This document shows positions 29,771 through 31,772 of a stretch of DNA of 31,772 nt, in pieces. The stretch's first letter is position 1. Each line of letters starts with the position of its first letter. The stretch lies in contig CAVENX010000046.1 of NCBI GenBank assembly GCA_963617275.1, forward strand, positions 1 through 31,772. Direction: 5' to 3'. Under the pieces are notes generated by a model, which saw nothing but the letters and a program-made list of their open reading frames with translations, did no database searches and was not told the origin of the DNA. Origin of the DNA: Limivicinus sp963617275 (GTDB taxonomy: Bacteria; Bacillota; Clostridia; Oscillospirales; Oscillospiraceae). The position numbers and the translations under genes are program-made.

Positions 29771-31396
29771 ATGGCAAAAAAGATAATATACGGTGAAGAA
29801 GCAAGAAAAGCTATTGAACGCGGTGTAAACCAGCTCGCGGATACCGTAAAAATAACTCTCGGCCCTAAGGGCAGAAATGTTGTCCTTGATAAGAAATTCG
29901 GCTCTCCTCTCATTACCAATGACGGTGTCACCATTGCAAAGGAGATCGAACTTGAGGATGCTTTTGAGAACATGGGCGCACAGCTCATAAAGGAAGTTTC
30001 CACAAAAACCAATGATGTTGCCGGCGACGGTACGACTTCCGCAACCATTCTCGCTCAGGCAATGATCAATGAGGGACTCAAGAATCTCGCGGCCGGTGCA
30101 AACCCCATGGTCATGAGAAAGGGCATCCAGAAGGCAACGGCGGCAGCTGTCGAAGCTATCAAAGCCGCTTCACAGCCTGTCAGCGGCGCAAATGATATCG
30201 CACGTGTTGGCACGATCTCTTCTGGCGACGAAGTTATCGGCTCTCTTATCAGCGAGGCAATGGAAAAGGTCAGCCAGAACGGTGTTATCACCATCGAAGA
30301 GTCCAAGACCGCCGAGACTTACAGCGACGTAGTCGAAGGTATGCAGTTTGACCGCGGTTATCTCTCTCCCTATATGGCGACTGATATGGACAAAATGGAA
30401 GCTGTCATTGACGATGCTCTTATTCTTATTACCGATAAGAAGATCAGCAATATTCAGGACATCCTTCCTCTGCTTGAGCAGATAGTCAAGGCTGGCCGCA
30501 AGCTTCTCATCATTGCCGAGGATATCGAAGGCGAGGCCCTTGCAACTATCATCCTCAACAAGCTGCGCGGAACTTTCACCTGCGTATGCGTCAAGGCGCC
30601 CGGATTCGGCGACAGGCGCAAAGAAATGCTTCAGGATATAGCGATCCTCACCGGTGGTCAGGTCATCTCCTCCGAACTTGGTATGGAGCTTAAGGATGCC
30701 GACATCAGCATGCTCGGTCAGGCTCATCAGGTCAAGGTCACCAAGGAAAATACCGTTATCGTTGACGGCGCCGGCGATTCCGCCGATATTAAGGCACGTG
30801 TTGCTCAGATCGAGCACGCTATCTCTACCACCACTTCCGATTATGACCGTGAGAAGCTTCAGGAGCGTCTTGCAAAGCTCAGCGGCGGCGTTGCCGTTAT
30901 AAAGGTCGGTGCAGCAACCGAGACCGAAATGAAGGAAAAGAAACTGCGTATCGAGGACGCGCTCAACGCTACCCGTGCAGCAGTCGCAGAAGGTATCGTG
31001 CCCGGCGGCGGAACCGCATATGTTCTCGCTTCCAAGGCAGCTGACAAGCTCGTGGCGTCTCTCGCCGGCGATGAAAAGACCGGTGCCGCCATTATCGCAA
31101 AGGCTCTTAAAGCTCCTATCATGCAGATCGCTTCCAATGCAGGACTCGAGGGCGCAGTTATTCTCAATAATGTTTACAACAGCAAGAAGGTCAATTACGG
31201 CTTTGATGCAGCAAACGACAAGTATGGCGATATGGTTGAAATGGGCATCGTAGATCCTACCAAGGTTTGCCGCAGTGCGCTTGAGAATGCGGCTTCCGTT
31301 TCCGCGATGGTTCTTACTACCGAGAGCCTCGTTGCCGACATTCCTGAGAAGAATCCTCCCATGCCCGCAGCTCCCGACATGGGCGGCATGTACTAA
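29771..31396 (+). CDS. groL: Chaperonin GroEL
   Basis: A 541-residue chaperonin that folds proteins inside a double-ring cage using ATP. Visible features are LGPKGRNVVLDKKFG, the ATP site GDGTTSATILAQ (about residues 86-97), the apical domain, and the typical C-terminal GGM tail (PDMGGMY). GGAGG lies before ATG 29771. It is co-transcribed with groES under HrcA control. Confidence 0.98.
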   Translation: MAKKIIYGEEARKAIERGVNQLADTVKITLGPKGRNVVLDKKFGSPLITNDGVTIAKEIELEDAFENMGAQLIKEVSTKTNDVAGDGTTSATILAQAMINEGLKNLAAGANPMVMRKGIQKATAAAVEAIKAASQPVSGANDIARVGTISSGDEVIGSLISEAMEKVSQNGVITIEESKTAETYSDVVEGMQFDRGYLSPYMATDMDKMEAVIDDALILITDKKISNIQDILPLLEQIVKAGRKLLIIAEDIEGEALATIILNKLRGTFTCVCVKAPGFGDRRKEMLQDIAILTGGQVISSELGMELKDADISMLGQAHQVKVTKENTVIVDGAGDSADIKARVAQIEHAISTTTSDYDREKLQERLAKLSGGVAVIKVGAATETEMKEKKLRIEDALNATRAAVAEGIVPGGGTAYVLASKAADKLVASLAGDEKTGAAIIAKALKAPIMQIASNAGLEGAVILNNVYNSKKVNYGFDAANDKYGDMVEMGIVDPTKVCRSALENAASVSAMVLTTESLVADIPEKNPPMPAAPDMGGMY

Positions 31397-31420
31397 GCCA
31401 CGCCGCAAAGCCTTGAAATT

Positions 31421-31489
31421 GCTTGATTTTTTGGATGCGTAAAAGTGGATTTACGCCAAACTTACACCACTTACGCCAAAAATTCAAGC
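31421..31489. repeat. Imperfect inverted repeat downstream of groEL
   Basis: The left arm 31421-31448 (GCTTGATTTTTTGG, then GCGTAA and GTGG) pairs with the right arm 31467-31489 over about 23 bp with two 2-nt bulges and one mismatch. TTACGCCAAA occurs twice within it. It may be a degraded mobile sequence or a long RNA hairpin. Confidence 0.5.
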
Positions 31490-31506
31490 GCCTTATAAGG
31501 TAACAG

Positions 31507-31546
31507 AAATCGGCACCTGCCTCAAAAGCAGGTGCCGATTTTTTAG
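31507..31546. terminator. Bidirectional terminator after groEL
   Basis: AAATCGGCACCTGC (31507-31520) pairs perfectly with GCAGGTGCCGATTT (31528-31541), followed by TTTTA on the plus strand. On the minus strand it can also end the convergent transposase gene. Confidence 0.92.
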
Positions 31547-31554
31547 GCTCAATG

Positions 31555-31772
31555 TCAAAGGATCCTGTTTCTGAAGGTGGGGAAGCTTCTGACGCCGAAG
31601 CAGACACGCTTGAGTACCTTGGTCTTGTTGTTGCAGCCCTCGGTGAAGCCGTTGGAATATGGCACATCGAAGCTTACGTTTTTTCTGTTCTCAAATGTAA
31701 GGAAATACTTGATCAGGTCGCTCTTTTTCCGGTTGGGAAGTATGTCTGCTATCTTTCTGTTTTTCGCGTCGG
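31555..31772 (-). CDS. ISL3-family transposase, C-terminal part (cut by the window)
   Basis: About 72 codons run open to the right edge; the 5' part lies outside. The final segment, FDVPYSNGFTEGCNNKTKVLKR, then FGVRSFPTFRNRIL, matches the end of ISL3 (IS204/IS1001-type) transposases, with the last catalytic Glu of the DDE triad in TEG. The sequence around the stop, GGCTCAATGTCAAAGG at 31547-31562, may be the terminal inverted repeat of the element. Whether the element is complete cannot be seen. Confidence 0.85.
   Translation of the reverse strand, partial: DAKNRKIADILPNRKKSDLIKYFLTFENRKNVSFDVPYSNGFTEGCNNKTKVLKRVCFGVRSFPTFRNRIL

Noticed and set aside
30170..31408. 412-codon open frame antisense to groEL
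   Set aside because: A mirror of groEL codon use; groEL is certain and the antisense translation has no recognisable domain.
1..31772. CRISPR array
   Set aside because: I looked for regularly spaced 25-40 bp repeats and saw none; the repeats present are coding or simple inverted repeats.

Overview
The window looks like a chromosomal segment of a low-to-mid GC Bacillota, most likely a gut-type Clostridia (Oscillospiraceae-like). This is inferred from several things. There is a large SRP RNA with an Alu-type 5' domain, a HrcA/CIRCE-controlled groESL operon, a tig-clpP-clpX-lon-engB cluster, a DUF1540 mini-protein, a tRNA without encoded CCA, and strong GGAGG ribosome-binding sites. I could not run any search, so the taxon is an inference and family names rest on motifs I can see.

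Layout. 1-1074: a GT2 glycosyltransferase (minus) with a terminator stem at the left edge. 1154-3628: a tightly coupled operon of signal peptidase I, ribosome-assembly GTPase RbgA, ribonuclease HII and a YraN-type nuclease-fold protein. 3629-4101: a spacer with an overlooked 59-aa Cys-rich DUF1540 gene and two inverted repeats. 4102-4791: a metallophosphoesterase. 4832-11381: the protein quality-control block (trigger factor, ClpP, ClpX, Lon, then GTPase EngB), closed by a strong terminator.

11474-15752 is the most accessory-looking part with intact genes. An OmpR-type response regulator and its histidine kinase run leftward. Divergent to them are two secreted proteins: a 205-aa protein with Pro/Glu-rich 12-residue repeats between two SHOCT-like helical segments, and a 457-aa Gly/Ser/Thr-rich predicted beta-helix surface protein. 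It reads as a self-contained sensor/surface-protein module and is my best candidate for an undescribed system. 15833-18323 holds an oleate hydratase gene with its own promoter and a TetR-family regulator upstream in the same orientation.

18528-19834 is a decayed mobile-element remnant: the C-terminal part of a large element-borne helicase/methylase-type protein joined to a piece of a phage-type polyvalent protein. A compact 68-aa gene sits inside it in another frame. Then come tRNA-Ala(CGC) (minus) and the SRP RNA (plus) with back-to-back promoters, then dnaX and ybaB without the usual recR. A terminator, a radical SAM/SPASM-like protein and an aldo-keto reductase with a ferredoxin-like tail follow.

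24426-26994: a small MITE-like repeat, then the leftward operon of an unrecognised 169-aa protein and a CstA-type transporter. It is driven by a promoter whose -35 box lies in a perfect 18-bp palindrome. 27135-29270: a THUMP-type RNA methyltransferase and a diacylglycerol-kinase-family lipid kinase. 29345-31396: groES-groEL behind an extended CIRCE operator. The right edge carries the C-terminal end of an ISL3-family transposase (minus), cut by the window.
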